Positions 9,684-22,537 of a stretch of 64,000 bases of DNA are shown in pieces. The stretch is from contig NW_015971545.1 in NCBI RefSeq assembly GCF_000182565.1, positions 1 to 64,000 on the forward strand. The letters run 5' to 3'. Made by a program: the position numbers and the translations under genes. Position 1 is the stretch's first letter, and every line of letters begins with the position of its first letter. The notes under the pieces were generated by a model, which was not told the origin of the DNA, searched no databases, and saw only the letters and a list, made by a program, of their open reading frames with translations. Origin of the DNA: Spizellomyces punctatus DAOM BR117. Lineage: Eukaryota > Chytridiomycota > Chytridiomycetes > Spizellomycetales > Spizellomycetaceae.

Positions 9684-10441
9684 TCAGTCGATTTCTTCCA
9701 CTTGATACATCAATCGTATTTGTAACGAACAGCTGTCGCAGGTGACAGTTTGCACTTGCTGCTCTAGTTGTGATTCGCTCACAGTGTACGACCCACCGCA
9801 TCGACATAGGGTGTGGAAAGAAGCCTTTCCTACCAAATCCATCGGGTGAGTAGAATAGTTCAATAGTCCTTCTCAGTGCGCACGGGCTTTTAACCTTCAT
9901 CATACTCCATGTCGTCCAGATCGACTTCTGCATGAATGGGACCGATATTAGCGGTTCTTCTCGCTGTGGCATGATACGAGGGAGTGTCGAGTGGGTACAG
10001 AGAGAAAGGGCATTGCTCAGCAATGTGAAGCTAACTCCAATGCTGTTCACTCCATACCCGATAGTTCAGCGTCATACTGCCTCCGCTTGCATTCGTCGTT
10101 CAGGATCTCCCAGGCTGCTACCACCTCTTGGAAGCGTTTTGCACATTCTTCGGGCCCCGTTTGAACGTTGCCGGATTTCGGTGAATTAACGGTCTGAGCG
10201 AGTTTGTCGGGATGGTACTAGAAACTGGTGAGTCAACCACCAGATAGTAGCAGTTGCAGGATGGTACCTGTAGGACAAGCTTTTGATACTGCTTCCTGAT
10301 TTCTTCTATGGAGGCTGTCTGTGGAACGCCGAGAATTTCATAATGTGTGGGCATTGCTCGCGAACCTTGTCGGTTGCGTAACAGCAGCCCATTCCACCGC
10401 GTTGCTACCTTCGTAAAGCCGACAGATTTTGCCAACATCAT
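9684..10441 (-). CDS. DPH4: Diphthamide biosynthesis protein 4 (J-domain/CSL zinc finger)
   Basis: Exons 10268-10441, 10058-10217, 9895-9963 and 9684-9829 give 182 residues. The N-terminal J-domain reads HYEILGV then, across an intron, YHPDKL, keeping the HPD motif that stimulates Hsp70. The C-terminal CSL-type zinc finger has CRCGGSY and, after a spacer, CDSC, the two Cys pairs that bind Zn/Fe. The order J-domain then CSL finger is diagnostic of DPH4 (yeast Jjj3). It acts in the cytosol in the first step of diphthamide formation on eEF2, together with DPH1-3. A DPH1 gene lies about 22 kb downstream. Translation may start at the first Met or at Met30 (MPTHYEIL). Confidence 0.9.
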
Positions 10442-10462
10442 ATCCTCTCTCCCAAGTTCATA

Positions 10463-10749
10463 ATGGCTTACAATGTCAGCAAAACCTTGACATTCCTGGC
10501 GCTAGTGGGAGGAATGATGGCAGGTAGGCTCATACGGTACCACCACCAGTAATTTATTATTCATACCCGATCTCATCCTGTAGGAAGCACCGCAGTGCAC
10601 AGATGGCTCAAACCAGATATGGTGAGGACAAAGCCTTGGGATTGCCCGAAATAAGGGCGCTGAAAGGTTACTGATATTGGTTATGTCAGTCTATTCCTGA
10701 CCTTCTAGGGGACCAACCACGACAGTCTGTCAAGCAGCCGCCAAAGTAA
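10463..10749 (+). CDS. UQCC6/BRAWNIN-like complex III assembly micropeptide
   Basis: Three small exons (10463-10523, 10584-10621, 10690-10749) encode only 52 residues. An N-terminal hydrophobic helix (TLTFLALVGGMMAG) is followed by AVHRWLKPDMSIPDL and a short polar tail. This mirrors the animal UQCC6/BRAWNIN micropeptide, where one membrane helix is followed by VHRYYRPDLTIPE. In animals that peptide sits in the inner mitochondrial membrane and is needed for assembly of respiratory complex III. Splice sites are consensus and the frame is exact, but the protein is so short that homology rests on the VHR...PD.(S/T)IP motif plus topology. The gene starts 21 bp from the DPH4 start on the opposite strand, implying a shared promoter. 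Confidence 0.7.
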
Positions 10750-11014
10750 ACCCGAGCAGTATCTAATAAGCAATCGAAGCACTTCACGCTCGGGCAGTGT
10801 GCCATGTAAAGTAACTTCACCCTTACGAGACATAATGAAATGCTGGAAACCATTCTGAGCAACTGTCAGGCCATCAGGAAGCAACACAGTCTGTGAAAGA
10901 TACTGGGAATAGATAGTTATCGTGAAACAGGAAGACACACTGCATTTCGTTTACAGAGTATCTAGAAGCAACGGAGAATGACTAAAAGTGTACAGCTGGT
11001 TCTATGTTTATTGC

Positions 11015-13537
<2,523 letters not shown>

Positions 13538-13801
13538 GATGGAAGAAAGGTTTAAGAACTGATCTGCGATATATCAACGAATACACTTGATAAACAGATT
13601 CCCGGCATGGGCGCCGACGTCATGTAACCTTTTATGGAAGGTATAGCATAAGCAAGCTTCCCGTCACACACGTGAGCCTCATGTGATCACTTGCAAAGAG
13701 TAGGAAGACAACGCTTTCGCCAACGACATATCTGTCCTCCAGTCGCCCAATTTCCGAAGAGTCGTTGCAGAAAGGCACGTTCGGGAGGGTCCATCAACGT
13801 C

Positions 13802-13821
13802 CATCTATCCATCCATCCATC
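13802..13821 (+). repeat. CCAT microsatellite in RPL30 leader
   Basis: A short run of CCATC/CCAT units directly upstream of the RPL30 start codon, within the likely 5' UTR. Confidence 0.5.
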
Positions 13822-13833
13822 ACAAATATCGCA

Positions 13834-14373
13834 ATGGCCCCTGCGCAAAAGAAGACCAAGAAGAGCATCGGTATGAACAGGCAGACGCTTCGTTGAGATA
13901 TTGTCGCTCTGTTGAACCATGTTGACATTGTGGCGATCATTTTCAGAGTCCATCAACTCGAGGCTCGCTCTCGTGATGAAGAGTGGAAAGTACACCCTCG
14001 GTTACAAGTCCACCTTGAAGACTCTTCGTCAGGGAAAGAGCAAGCTCATCATCATCGCTGGTAACTGCCCGCCCTTGAGGAAGAGCGAACTCGAGTACTA
14101 CGCCATGTTGTCCAAGACTGGTGTGCACCACTACTCTGGCAGTACGTATTGACGCAACTGTAGTTTCGCTTTTGTTTTCAACTCATTTGAGATGGGAACC
14201 ATGGTCCGGCCCCATTGAACTATGAGTGTGGACCCCCAACTGGGTCTAACCTGATTCTTCCGCTTTTAGACAACATTGATCTCGGAACTGCCTGCGGTAA
14301 ATACTTCCGCGTTGGCGTTCTGTCCATCATCGATGCCGGCGACTCTGACATTATTGCCAAGCCTTCGGCCTAA
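13834..14373 (+). CDS. RPL30: 60S ribosomal protein eL30
   Basis: Three exons (13834-13870, 13947-14141, 14270-14373) give 111 residues, the usual size. The sequence shows [49 protein letters not shown] and the C-terminal ACGKYFRVG block, all standard for eL30. It is an RNA-binding component of the large ribosomal subunit at the interface with the small subunit. As in many eukaryotic ribosomal protein genes the first exon is tiny and the first intron lies a few codons after the start. A (CCAT)n microsatellite immediately precedes the ATG. Codon use is strongly biased to C-ending codons compared with neighbours, consistent with high expression. Confidence 0.97.
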
Positions 14374-14837
14374 GCACCGGTTTTATCGACCTGGCTGTAT
14401 CATAATGTCATCTGGTTAAATATATTTAAAACCCTACTGCCGTGCCTGCATCCTGATCTGTTTATCCACCTCTGATGTTGCATATCGTCGTGGCTTCTAT
14501 GTGTAATGTTTTTCTCTATTACTTCAATAAGCGCAGAGGATATCTATCCATGCTTGATCCGATGCTGATGAGGTCAAGAGCCCGTCAAAACGAACATTTG
14601 CCCCACACTTTTGGTAGATTTGGATGTCTTCCCTCTTGCATGATGATGATGTTTGACATTCTTAAAACAACGGTTTTAATCGCTTGCATTTGCCCATGAA
14701 TGTGGCTGGTACTGGCAGCATAGTCGGCGAAAAACGGGACCTTCTGAGTGGACACGTGATATTCTAGTGATCTTTCACCGACTTCCATCAGCTGCAAACA
14801 GGACTGTTTTTGGTACAGCATCAGAGCACTACAGACC
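14374..14837. other. Intergenic, no gene seen
   Basis: About 460 bp between RPL30 and ACADM. Minus-strand open frames here have no recognisable content. The region just before 14838 presumably holds the ACADM promoter. Confidence 0.35.
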
Positions 14838-16500
14838 ATGTTCTCACGAGGAATCACCAAGTTTAGTTCATGCGCACGGCCGCTATTGACTCGCAAGTCT
14901 ATCGCCCGTTCGGTAGGCTGGGTTTGGCTGGTTTCTTCACAGGATGTCAATTTTAAAATGGGCGTAATTTTTAGGTTACCTACCGTGGGTTTGCTAGCGA
15001 GGCTGCTCCAGGAATTGGCTTCGGTTTGACGGACGAGCAAAAGGAATTGCAGGAGCTGGCTCGCAAGTTCACGGCGAATGAAATCATTCCAAATGTGGGC
15101 ACTCCTTCCACTATGTTTAAGTGCTGCTAGCGGGAATGCTAATTCCAAAGGTTGATTGCAGGCGGCTCACCACGACCGTACCGGCGAGTATCCCACTGAG
15201 ATCTTGAAGAAGGCGTGGGAGGTTGGTTTGCTCAACTTGCACGTTCCCGCTGAGAACGGTGGTCTGGGTCTGGGTGTGCTGGACTGTGCTATTGTGTCCG
15301 AAGAGTTGGCCTATGGTTGCACTGGGATTCAGACGGCTGCCGAGGCCAACGGACTGGCAGAAGCGCCTGTCATTATTGCTGGCAATGCTGCACAGAAGCA
15401 GAAGTACCTTGGTCGTATGACTGAAGAGCCCTTGATGTGCGCCTATTGCGTAACTGAGCCAGGAGCGGGTTCAGACGTTGCCGGGCTTCAGACCCGTGCG
15501 GTCAAGAAAGGTGACAAGTGGGTGATCAATGGTAAGTGGACAACTCCCTTTCAATTTTTGTAATCTTGAAGCTTACCGTCGTGGAAGGCAGCAAGATGTG
15601 GATCACCAATGGTGGAAAGGCGAACTGGTACTTTGTCCTTGCCCGAACCGATGACAAGGCCTCCACTGGAAAAGCATTCACTGGCTTTATAGTTGATGCT
15701 GATACTCCTGGTATTACTGTTGGGAAGAAGGAAATCAACATGGGCCAACGTGCGTCGGACACTCGTGGTATCACCTTTGAGGAGGTTGTCGTCCCAGAAG
15801 AGAACGTCCTTGGTGAGGTTGGCGCTGGGTTCAAAATTGCAATGGGTGCGTTTGACATTACGAGGCCACTCGTGGCCGCCGCGGCCGTTGGCTTGGCGCG
15901 CCGGGCTATGGACGAAGCGGCGAAGTACTCTCTTGGTATGTCACGGCAGCTAGGATTGTCATTTCGTCGAATTGAACTCACAATTCTGCATGTCTAGAAC
16001 GTAAGACCATGGGACAGCCTATTGCTAATCACCAGGCTGTTGCGTTCATGTTGGCGGACATGGCGATTGGTACCGATGCTGCCCGAAACCTGGTGTGGAA
16101 GGCTGCATGGCTTCGCGATCAAGGAAAACGAAACACCTACTACGCATCAATGGCGAAAGCCTTTGCGTCTGAAATTGCAAACAAAAATGCAGCTGATGCA
16201 GTTCAGATCTTTGGTGGAAATGGTGAGCTCTGTTGATGGCGTACCTAGGGTTTTCCTTTTCATTTGTATTGAAAATACATGACATTCCATTAGGTTTCAA
16301 CTCTGAATATCCAGTGGAGAAGTTGATGCGGTAAGGAACTGATAAGGCCACGATATTACGTTGTGTCGTAGATTGATTCGCCCATTTTCCTTTGCAGAGA
16401 TGCCAAGATTTTCATGATTTATGAAGGAACTTCCCAGGTTCAGAGACTGGTCATTTCCCGAGGAGTCCTGGACATGGCGAAGGCTGGGTATGTGTACTAA
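14838..16500 (+). CDS. ACADM: Medium-chain acyl-CoA dehydrogenase, mitochondrial
   Basis: Seven exons (14838-14912, 14975-15094, 15162-15531, 15588-15935, 15998-16222, 16294-16330, 16398-16500) give 425 residues. A leader with [12 protein letters not shown] and RGFAS precedes the mature start [17 protein letters not shown]. Flavin and substrate blocks are present: [43 protein letters not shown] and the C-terminal [10 protein letters not shown], whose Glu is the catalytic base of medium-chain enzymes. It catalyses the first dehydrogenation of mitochondrial beta-oxidation, passing electrons to ETF. The stop is read at 16498-16500 directly after the last helix; a GTATGT at the same place could instead be a donor to a short extra exon. 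Confidence 0.93.
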
Positions 16501-16667
16501 GCAGAGAATGGCAGGATAGCTTAAAATTGTTATTATATGTAATGAATAGATGCCTCTTTCTCTAACGTCGACGGACAGTAGCAAACTGGCCTGATCAACA
16601 GGATGCTGCTATGGGCGAACTTCCTTTTCTTGAGACTACAATTTGTTCTTACGGGTTTGATGACGCT

Positions 16668-17972
16668 TTACTCCAACAGGTTAATCAGCGATCCACTGTG
16701 AGCCTGAGTGGCGGTGTGTCCACGCGCCTTTGAAACCTTTGCTTCTCTTAGCCCGGCCAGCTGCCCTTCGCTCTCCAACAGCCGTGCTGCCGCGTGCTGG
16801 AATGAAATATTATGGCCTAAATCAAGCACATACCGGTCCAACGAGCCGTGGCCTTACCTTCAAGATTTGAAGAGATTGCTCAACAACATGCAGATGGTCA
16901 TCCACATAGTGCTGGCTTACACTTCGCAGGCGGGACGTCAGAGGATTATTTGGGAAACTGGACCATAGAGATCAAGTGAATAGAGCGAAGACATACTCAG
17001 GGCATTGCACAATTACGCACCACGCTGTTGGAGATGCGTTTGGGATAAACCATTCGTGCTGAATTTGGGAGCTTTCAACCATATTGGAAATGACCACAGG
17101 AAGCCTGCAGAATTCACTGTACATTCGCACGTAAGGTCATTGCAAAACGCGGTAGAAGGCTACCGACAACTAACCTCGACCCGGGCTGACAGTGGAAGAA
17201 CGCGAAGTCCAAAGTTAACGTAGCAGGATCATCATTAGATGAAGTGAATATGCCAAAGATTTGATGCTGATTCGGGGAGACTGCACACAGAGAATGGTAT
17301 ACCGCTGCTTCTCTTAGGGACATGGCAAGCTGCCCTCAATGAGAAAGGACCGCCGAAGCTGAGATGGACATATCGCTTACTTTTGTATTACGCCGCCACT
17401 TGAACATGCCAATAATAGACTAGAGGTAAGGCACGGCATTAGATCAGCTACAACGCTGCCGATTCACGTTCGGTTCACAAAACACAAAACCCACACTCGA
17501 TTTTTGGCACGTTACCCGTGCCAAGCGATGCGAAAGAATCTCTCCTGCCGATGTATACAAACGGTTTTCTGGGTCAATTCGTTCGAACGAGGATAAAATG
17601 ATTTGCGTCTCCTCCTGCGAGTCGTCGCTTGCTAGGTCCGTTGTCTTAGTCCACCGTTAAGTACAATCTCGACCGTGAGTCCTCTTCAGTGCTCTCGGCT
17701 ACCGCCCACCTTGGCACGGGTAGTTCTGCGAACAGTTCCAAACTAAAACGGGAGCTAAACGCTTTAGCTCTTTGTGTATACCATTAAACTGTGCAAACAG
17801 ATATTACCAGAACTCCTTCCACATTTCCCTGCGTAGATGAATTGAGCATTTCTGCAACAGGAACACTGTTAGCGCCGTTACTGTGGTAGAACAGAAGCAC
17901 TTTGACTTTACCATGTTGCAGCAGAGACAGAAGAACCCCCGGTATATGAACAGATGTCCCTGAATCTGTCAT
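16668..17972 (-). CDS. Abraxas-like (FAM175) MPN scaffold protein
   Basis: Reconstructed minus-strand gene. The N-terminus (17972 downward) reads SVHIPGVLLSLLQHE then GNVEGVL, matching the MPN start before the EGFLLG block of Abraxas proteins. Next come an NRLYTSAGEILSHRLAR segment, IIGMFKWRRNTK (equivalent to VVGWYKFRRHS), SLREAAVYHSL (equivalent to SYREQVLHKQL), a FGIFTSSNDDPATLTLDF strand pair and GLPVVISNM, then a C-terminal coiled coil (HVVEQSLQILK, ARLLESEGQLAGLREAK). No JAMM zinc residues are present, as expected for this non-catalytic family. In animals and plants Abraxas proteins pair with the K63-specific deubiquitinase BRCC36. The order and spacing of motifs agree well, but individual sequence identity is low and exon borders around 17400-17780 are provisional. 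Confidence 0.6.
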
Positions 17973-18219
17973 CGTTCCTCTACGGGCAGCCCCACAGAAG
18001 CCAAGATGGCCTCACGCGTCCGGATTTGGGGACGCGAATGAATCATAGTGCCCAACTAGCAGGGTAACCTGCAAGGTAACGGAATTTCTTTACGCTCTTA
18101 CTCGCTAGAGTCTATGGCCTCATCGATAGGTTGGCCATCACTAGATCAGGCAATACGATATTGTGACAATGGCTAACGTTGTGGAGTAGATCCAGGGTCG
18201 GATACACATGGGAAACCAG

Positions 18220-19190
18220 CTGAGACGGTAACTGCCATCCCGTGCGATATTTTGGAACTTGACCCAGAGGAAAGGAAGGTATTACGACCAAGAACATTCG
18301 GGTCTGGATAAATCCCTTTATAACAAAAAAACTTTAGGTTTTGAAGCAACAAGCATGCGACCACAAGACTGCCGGGAACGAGCTATTTAAAGCAAAGGAG
18401 TTTGAAGACGCAATTCGAAGGTAGCGCTGGAGGCGGGCAATACCAAATGCTTAGTTCCATGAATCTTCTCTCACAATATCTAGGTATGAGGAAGCCTTGG
18501 CCATCTGCCCTGAGGACGAGAATGAGGATCGAGCGGTCTTTTATTCGAATATTGCGGCATGCCACATGCAACTGGTGGGCTGATATTTTCGCCTCACCAC
18601 TTGGAACGTACTAATAATCAGGGGTTGTTTTCGAACGTAGAAAGAGTATGAAAAAGCAGTAGAACAATGCACACAAGGTATCATCACGTTCGGATGCAGG
18701 AAGTTGAAGAGTAGAACCCTAATGTCCCGCAAGCGTTGAAATGCAACCAGAACTACGTCAGAGCGCTGTCACGACGAGCTAAGGCGAACGAATGCATCGG
18801 TTCATGGTCGTCATTGAGCGACGCATTGCGAGGTGGGTTGTGTGTACCGTTCCGAAGCAAGGGACGACCCTAATTTTGCGTGTAGACTACAGGGCGGTTC
18901 TGAAACTATCACCTGGCGATGAACAAGCACAGAAAGCGGTGAACATACTACCCAAACGGATAGAAGAGCAGCAAGAAAAAGAAAAAGCCGAAATGATAGG
19001 TACGCTAAGGACGGAAACGACAATCACGTATGGCGCCTACTAACAATGATTTTATCACGTCGTGGGGCTGGTAGGTAAACTGAAGAACCTTGGTAACAGC
19101 TTCCTTGGTAATTTCGGACTTTCGTTGGACAACTTTGCAATGGATCGAGATCCGGTCACTGGTGGATATAGTGTAAATATGACCAAATAA
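18220..19190 (+). CDS. TTC1: Tetratricopeptide repeat protein 1 homologue (5' exon unresolved)
   Basis: Exons at about 18220-18278, 18338-18420, 18484-18574, 18641-18677, 18734-18832, 18886-18999 and 19075-19190 join in frame. They encode KTAGNELFKAKEFEDAI, a YEEALAICPE...FYSNIAACHMQL TPR hairpin, NYVRALSRRAKANECIGSW, DYRAVLKLSPGDEQAQ, LPKRIEEQQEKEKAEMIG and the C-terminal KLKNLGNSFLGNFGLSLDNF followed by GGYSVN. That tail is specific to TTC1, a cytosolic Hsp70/Hsp90-binding TPR co-chaperone and adaptor. The initiating exon upstream of 18220 was not found with confidence; an ATG at 18006 has no workable splice partner. A branch-point-like CTAAC precedes the last acceptor. Confidence 0.85.
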
Positions 19191-21324
19191 ACCGGTCTCT
19201 CTTTACTAGTACAACTGGCACCGCACTTGTTCACCGTCACCCTGTCCTGGACACTATGTGTGATGTGTAGAAGCTTCATTTGCACGAGCCACATGTGGAA
19301 TTTGTGGCCGCATTTTAACAGCTGGAACAGCTTGTTTGATTTGGGAAAATGGCATTACCAATTCCAAGGGATGAATTAGCTTTCTGTGTGGGCCCCTGGA
19401 TCCTGCGATGTCATCCAAATAAGCCAATATTCTAGACTGAACAATGTCCACTACCAGCTAGTCTGTCCGTCACCTCACTGCTCTGACGGCTTTTGTAAAC
19501 AGTCCTAGCAATGTCGTAAAAATTTGCCAGTGGCATAAGTGTGCTTCACTTGTGGTACTTGACTGTAGGTCTGGTTCCCACTTCTGGCCAATTGGGAACG
19601 GACTTGCTTGCTGAAAGCGGCTGTATGGCTTGATACACCTCATGGCGGATTCTCTGTCAGCGAACCATAGCGGCAAGTCTCACGACAAATAACGGTATGG
19701 AGGCGATGTCAAAATTTCTGCCCCGACAAGCATCCAGACGTTCCTGGATTGCCGTAAGCTCTGTACAGTCATGATGCCTCAGGGCTCCGATTTGATACCA
19801 AAGATTGAATACAGTTCTCGCGGGATGGATAGCAGGTAGCTGTTTAAGAACAACTGGGGCATAGCGTCACAGCCGCTCATTCCCGTAGGATTGAATTTGG
19901 AAGTGAGACTGCGTGTATTTCCTTGCAGACATATCTGTTAGTCCGTAGGCGATTACTAGCCGTCTTGACGACGTGTGACATCCGATGTCGTACACTGTCG
20001 ATAGTTATCGATCTCTATCGGTTGCAGATATCCGGCGACATTTTTGGTATGGATGATGTGTTAGCCGAGGTTGTCGTGAAATGTAAGCGAATTTCAGCTC
20101 ACACCTGTAGTGGGACACATCGATCCAGACAAGGATCAAGTTGATATACGTATGAATAAATAACTTTAAGCATTTAAGCTGGAAGAATGACTTGTACTTG
20201 TTGTAGAGTCCAGGCCTATGATTAGATATGTCCATTAAGTTCAAGTATAGAGATGCCCTAACCCTGACGCCAAGTTCTTACTTCAGATTCAGAAACCTCT
20301 TGCCTAATAGTTAGCCCTGCCGTGGACCCGCGCCATGCTGTCTCCCATGTCTCCATATCCTCGAAATCACAAAAAGAGATACGCAACTGGTTAGAAGTTC
20401 CTTTCTTCACATGTATTCCCTCATGGGCCCTCCTGAGGTAGTCCCTTTCCGCTACTGTGAATCCGTGATTTCCTAGGGCAGGAAGCAGACCATATAATGA
20501 TGCGGGCACCACCTATGATCGGACAAGTGCACCACTCAATGTTGCCATGCGTGCGTAGGGTGGTGCTCAATGTACTTTGTACGCTCGGTATTTGTATGTC
20601 CATTAGTGACTGGAAGATGGGAGAGGCGACGCATGGGTCGCTGCGAATACATAAACCAAAAGATCCTGCTCGCCAGTGGTTTACCCAGAACACAACTTCT
20701 ATCGACCTATTTCACCATGCAAGCTGAGCACTGGTTTGATTTCAATTATGCTTCCATAGGATATAAGTAGCTATAAACTGCATATTTTGTTTTTCTTCAG
20801 ATCTTTTCTTAAGTGCGTTGCATACATGGGTTCACACTACTAGTAGTGACATATATGACCAGTATTTAAACCTCCAGTCAGAGTGTTTACTTATCAGACA
20901 GCGCAGAAACAAAGCAGAACCACACCATCGTTGGCGTTAACCAGGTTTTAATCCCGCCATAGTAACAGCTATAAAATGGCGAGTTAAAGAATGCAACAAC
21001 AACAATGCACAAATGGAAGAAACTGCTTGGAACAGTCGGATTTTGTTCAGGGGCACACAACAAATGAATAGACTACCACATATTCATCATTTGAATACAT
21101 CAAATTCAAGCTACTGCTATGTTTCTGATCAGTAAACACTTCGATACGTCGTACTGTCCTGCTTCCATGGCCACTACATACTCTCCCAATCTGAAGAAGT
21201 CTCGGTGGATTCCTCTTGACTCTTTTCTTTCATATAATGTGCGAATTTAGCACTCTTCTCATCTAATTTCATCGCTCTTTAAACTAGATGTTATTGATTT
21301 TGTCATTGCGGATAGATTTGCCGG
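19191..21324. other. Gene-poor interval, decayed or unassigned sequence
   Basis: More than 2 kb without a recognisable gene. The best candidate is a minus-strand segment at about 20275-20500 whose frame has coding-like composition (AERDYLRRAHEGIHVKKG, CDFEDMETWETAWRG), but I cannot connect it to other exons. Other open frames at 19254-19676 and 19923-20250 are short and featureless. A perfect 14-bp palindrome CACTACTAGTAGTG sits at 20835-20848. The density of genes elsewhere in the window makes this interval stand out. Confidence 0.4.
20275..20500 (-). CDS. Possible isolated coding exon, unassigned
   Basis: Minus-strand open frame with balanced, protein-like composition, ending near a GTAAGA that could be a donor. 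It has charged and aromatic clusters (RDYLRRAHEGIHVKKG, FCDFEDMETWETAW). No family recognised and no partner exons identified. It may be a fragment of a decayed gene in this gene-poor stretch. Confidence 0.25.
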
Positions 21325-22204
21325 TCAGTCATACCTGATAAAATCGTTCCAAGAGGAGTGCTCCATGAAAGCGTTGGCTTTTTCGCGGAACTGTTCAGCT
21401 TCTGTGATGAAAACATCACATGTCCCGCCAAGAAAGCAGATAGCTTTAGCAAATTCAAAAGAGCCATATGACAAAAACACTTTGTCTGTAAAATCGAAAT
21501 CGGGTTCACAGATTGCGAGCAGGCGCAAGAACAGAGCGCACGGTATGTCAGTTTTCGCCTATACAACGTAAGTTGACAGTCAGCTTGGTGCGTGTAGGTC
21601 ATGGTGAATTTACGGATGGGTTACCTTCCCAATGCCTGACAAAATCATATAGGGGTGGCAATCTGTATCAACCCCCTCAAAGCGATCCATCTGCTGTTTC
21701 CAGCCTTTCAATCGGCTACCGGTGTAAATTGTCACAAGGCCGGTACTTTCGAGATTGTGCTTGGCCGAATTGACCCAGTAGTATACTTGGCCGGGGTTTT
21801 TCTCGTTGATCGCGGTGTATTCCACAGGGCCAGAACAGGCCTGAAAAACGGTCTTTAGCGACAGATCCTCACGAAAAATGCCCCTGCCAACTTACCACAT
21901 ACATTGGGGGAGCGCCTTTGATTTCCGCGCTATTTGTCTTGGAGACTAGCTCCAATGCGCTTTCGATGCGATTTGAACCAAGAATATCATCATGGTTGTC
22001 TATAAAGACCCCCACGTATCGGTCCGTTTTTCGCCCAATTAAACCGTCGAATTCGTCTCAACGGTACACTTTAATCTTTCCTGGTGTCACGCTTGCCGAC
22101 AAGCGGACTTTTCCCTTGGATGATACGCTTACTCCCTTTTGTTGTTTTATCCAATCCGAGTCGAAGGCATCGTCATTCATTTCATTTTTAATGGCAGTCC
22201 ACAT
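21325..22204 (-). pseudogene. Interrupted gene of unknown family
   Basis: A minus-strand coding series with an apparent break. From an ATG at 22204 a frame runs to a TGA at 22058-22060, and the same frame continues beyond it with equally protein-like content (DEFDGLIGRKTDRYVGVF) to a consensus GTAAGT at 21895. Further exons 21625-21840 and 21325-21558 join cleanly with GT-AG borders and end at a stop at 21325-21327. The C-terminal exons carry GQVYYWVNSAKHNL, DRFEGVDTDCHPYMILSGIG and KVFLSYGSFEFAKAICFLGG. That last pattern is faintly like the AdoMet-binding end of DNA methyltransferases, but this is only an impression. No splice solution removes the TGA, so I call it broken. A degenerate 18S rRNA segment lies directly upstream. 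Confidence 0.5.
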
Positions 22205-22287
22205 TTAACGAAGAGGAAGAGGGAACTTTCCTAGAGAGAAGTCGAGGTTTCGTCGTCTTGCATGAAATAGGGGGCATAGCTGTATAT

Positions 22288-22527
22288 TCACGACGGTATC
22301 TGATCGTCTTTGATCCCCCAACTTTTGTTCTTGAGATTAAAGTAGACATCCTTGGCCTCAAAAATCTAAGAATTTCACCTTTAAAAATGAATAATAATGC
22401 CTCCAAACTATCCCTATAACTCATTACTTTCGTCCTGTAGACCAACAAAATAGAACCAAAGTCCTATTCTAGTATTCCATGCTACTGTATTCAAACATAG
22501 GCCTGCTTCAAACACTGTAATCTTTTA
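22288..22527 (-). rRNA. Degenerate 18S rRNA fragment (pseudo-rRNA)
   Basis: Read on the minus strand, about 240 nt follow the central part of eukaryotic 18S rRNA in order. Recognisable pieces are GTGTTTGAAGCAGGCC, AGCATGGAATA, GAATAGGAC, GGTTCTATTTTGTTGGT, TAGGGATAGTTTGGAGGCAT, GGTGAAATTCTTAGATTTTT, CCAAGGATG and GACGATCAGATACCGTCGT. Compared with the standard gene it has many substitutions and lacks roughly 30 nt between GGATTTATTG and CCAAGGATG (the GAAGACTAACT...GCGAAAGCATTTG stretch). No flanking rDNA, 5.8S or 28S sequence is visible, so this is not a functional rRNA gene. It is an old nuclear insertion of an rDNA or rRNA piece, in the same orientation as the broken gene just downstream. 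Confidence 0.85.
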
Positions 22528-22537
22528 GACCAGCATA

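Noticed and set aside
17752-17770. Perfect 8-bp-stem hairpin (GAGCTAAA-CGC-TTTAGCTC) as a terminator or regulatory structure
   Set aside because: It falls inside the Abraxas-like gene, probably within an exon, lacks a U-tract and the genome is eukaryotic.
20835-20848. 14-bp palindrome CACTACTAGTAGTG as a regulatory site
   Set aside because: Isolated palindrome in a gene-poor interval without nearby gene start; expected by chance at this window size.
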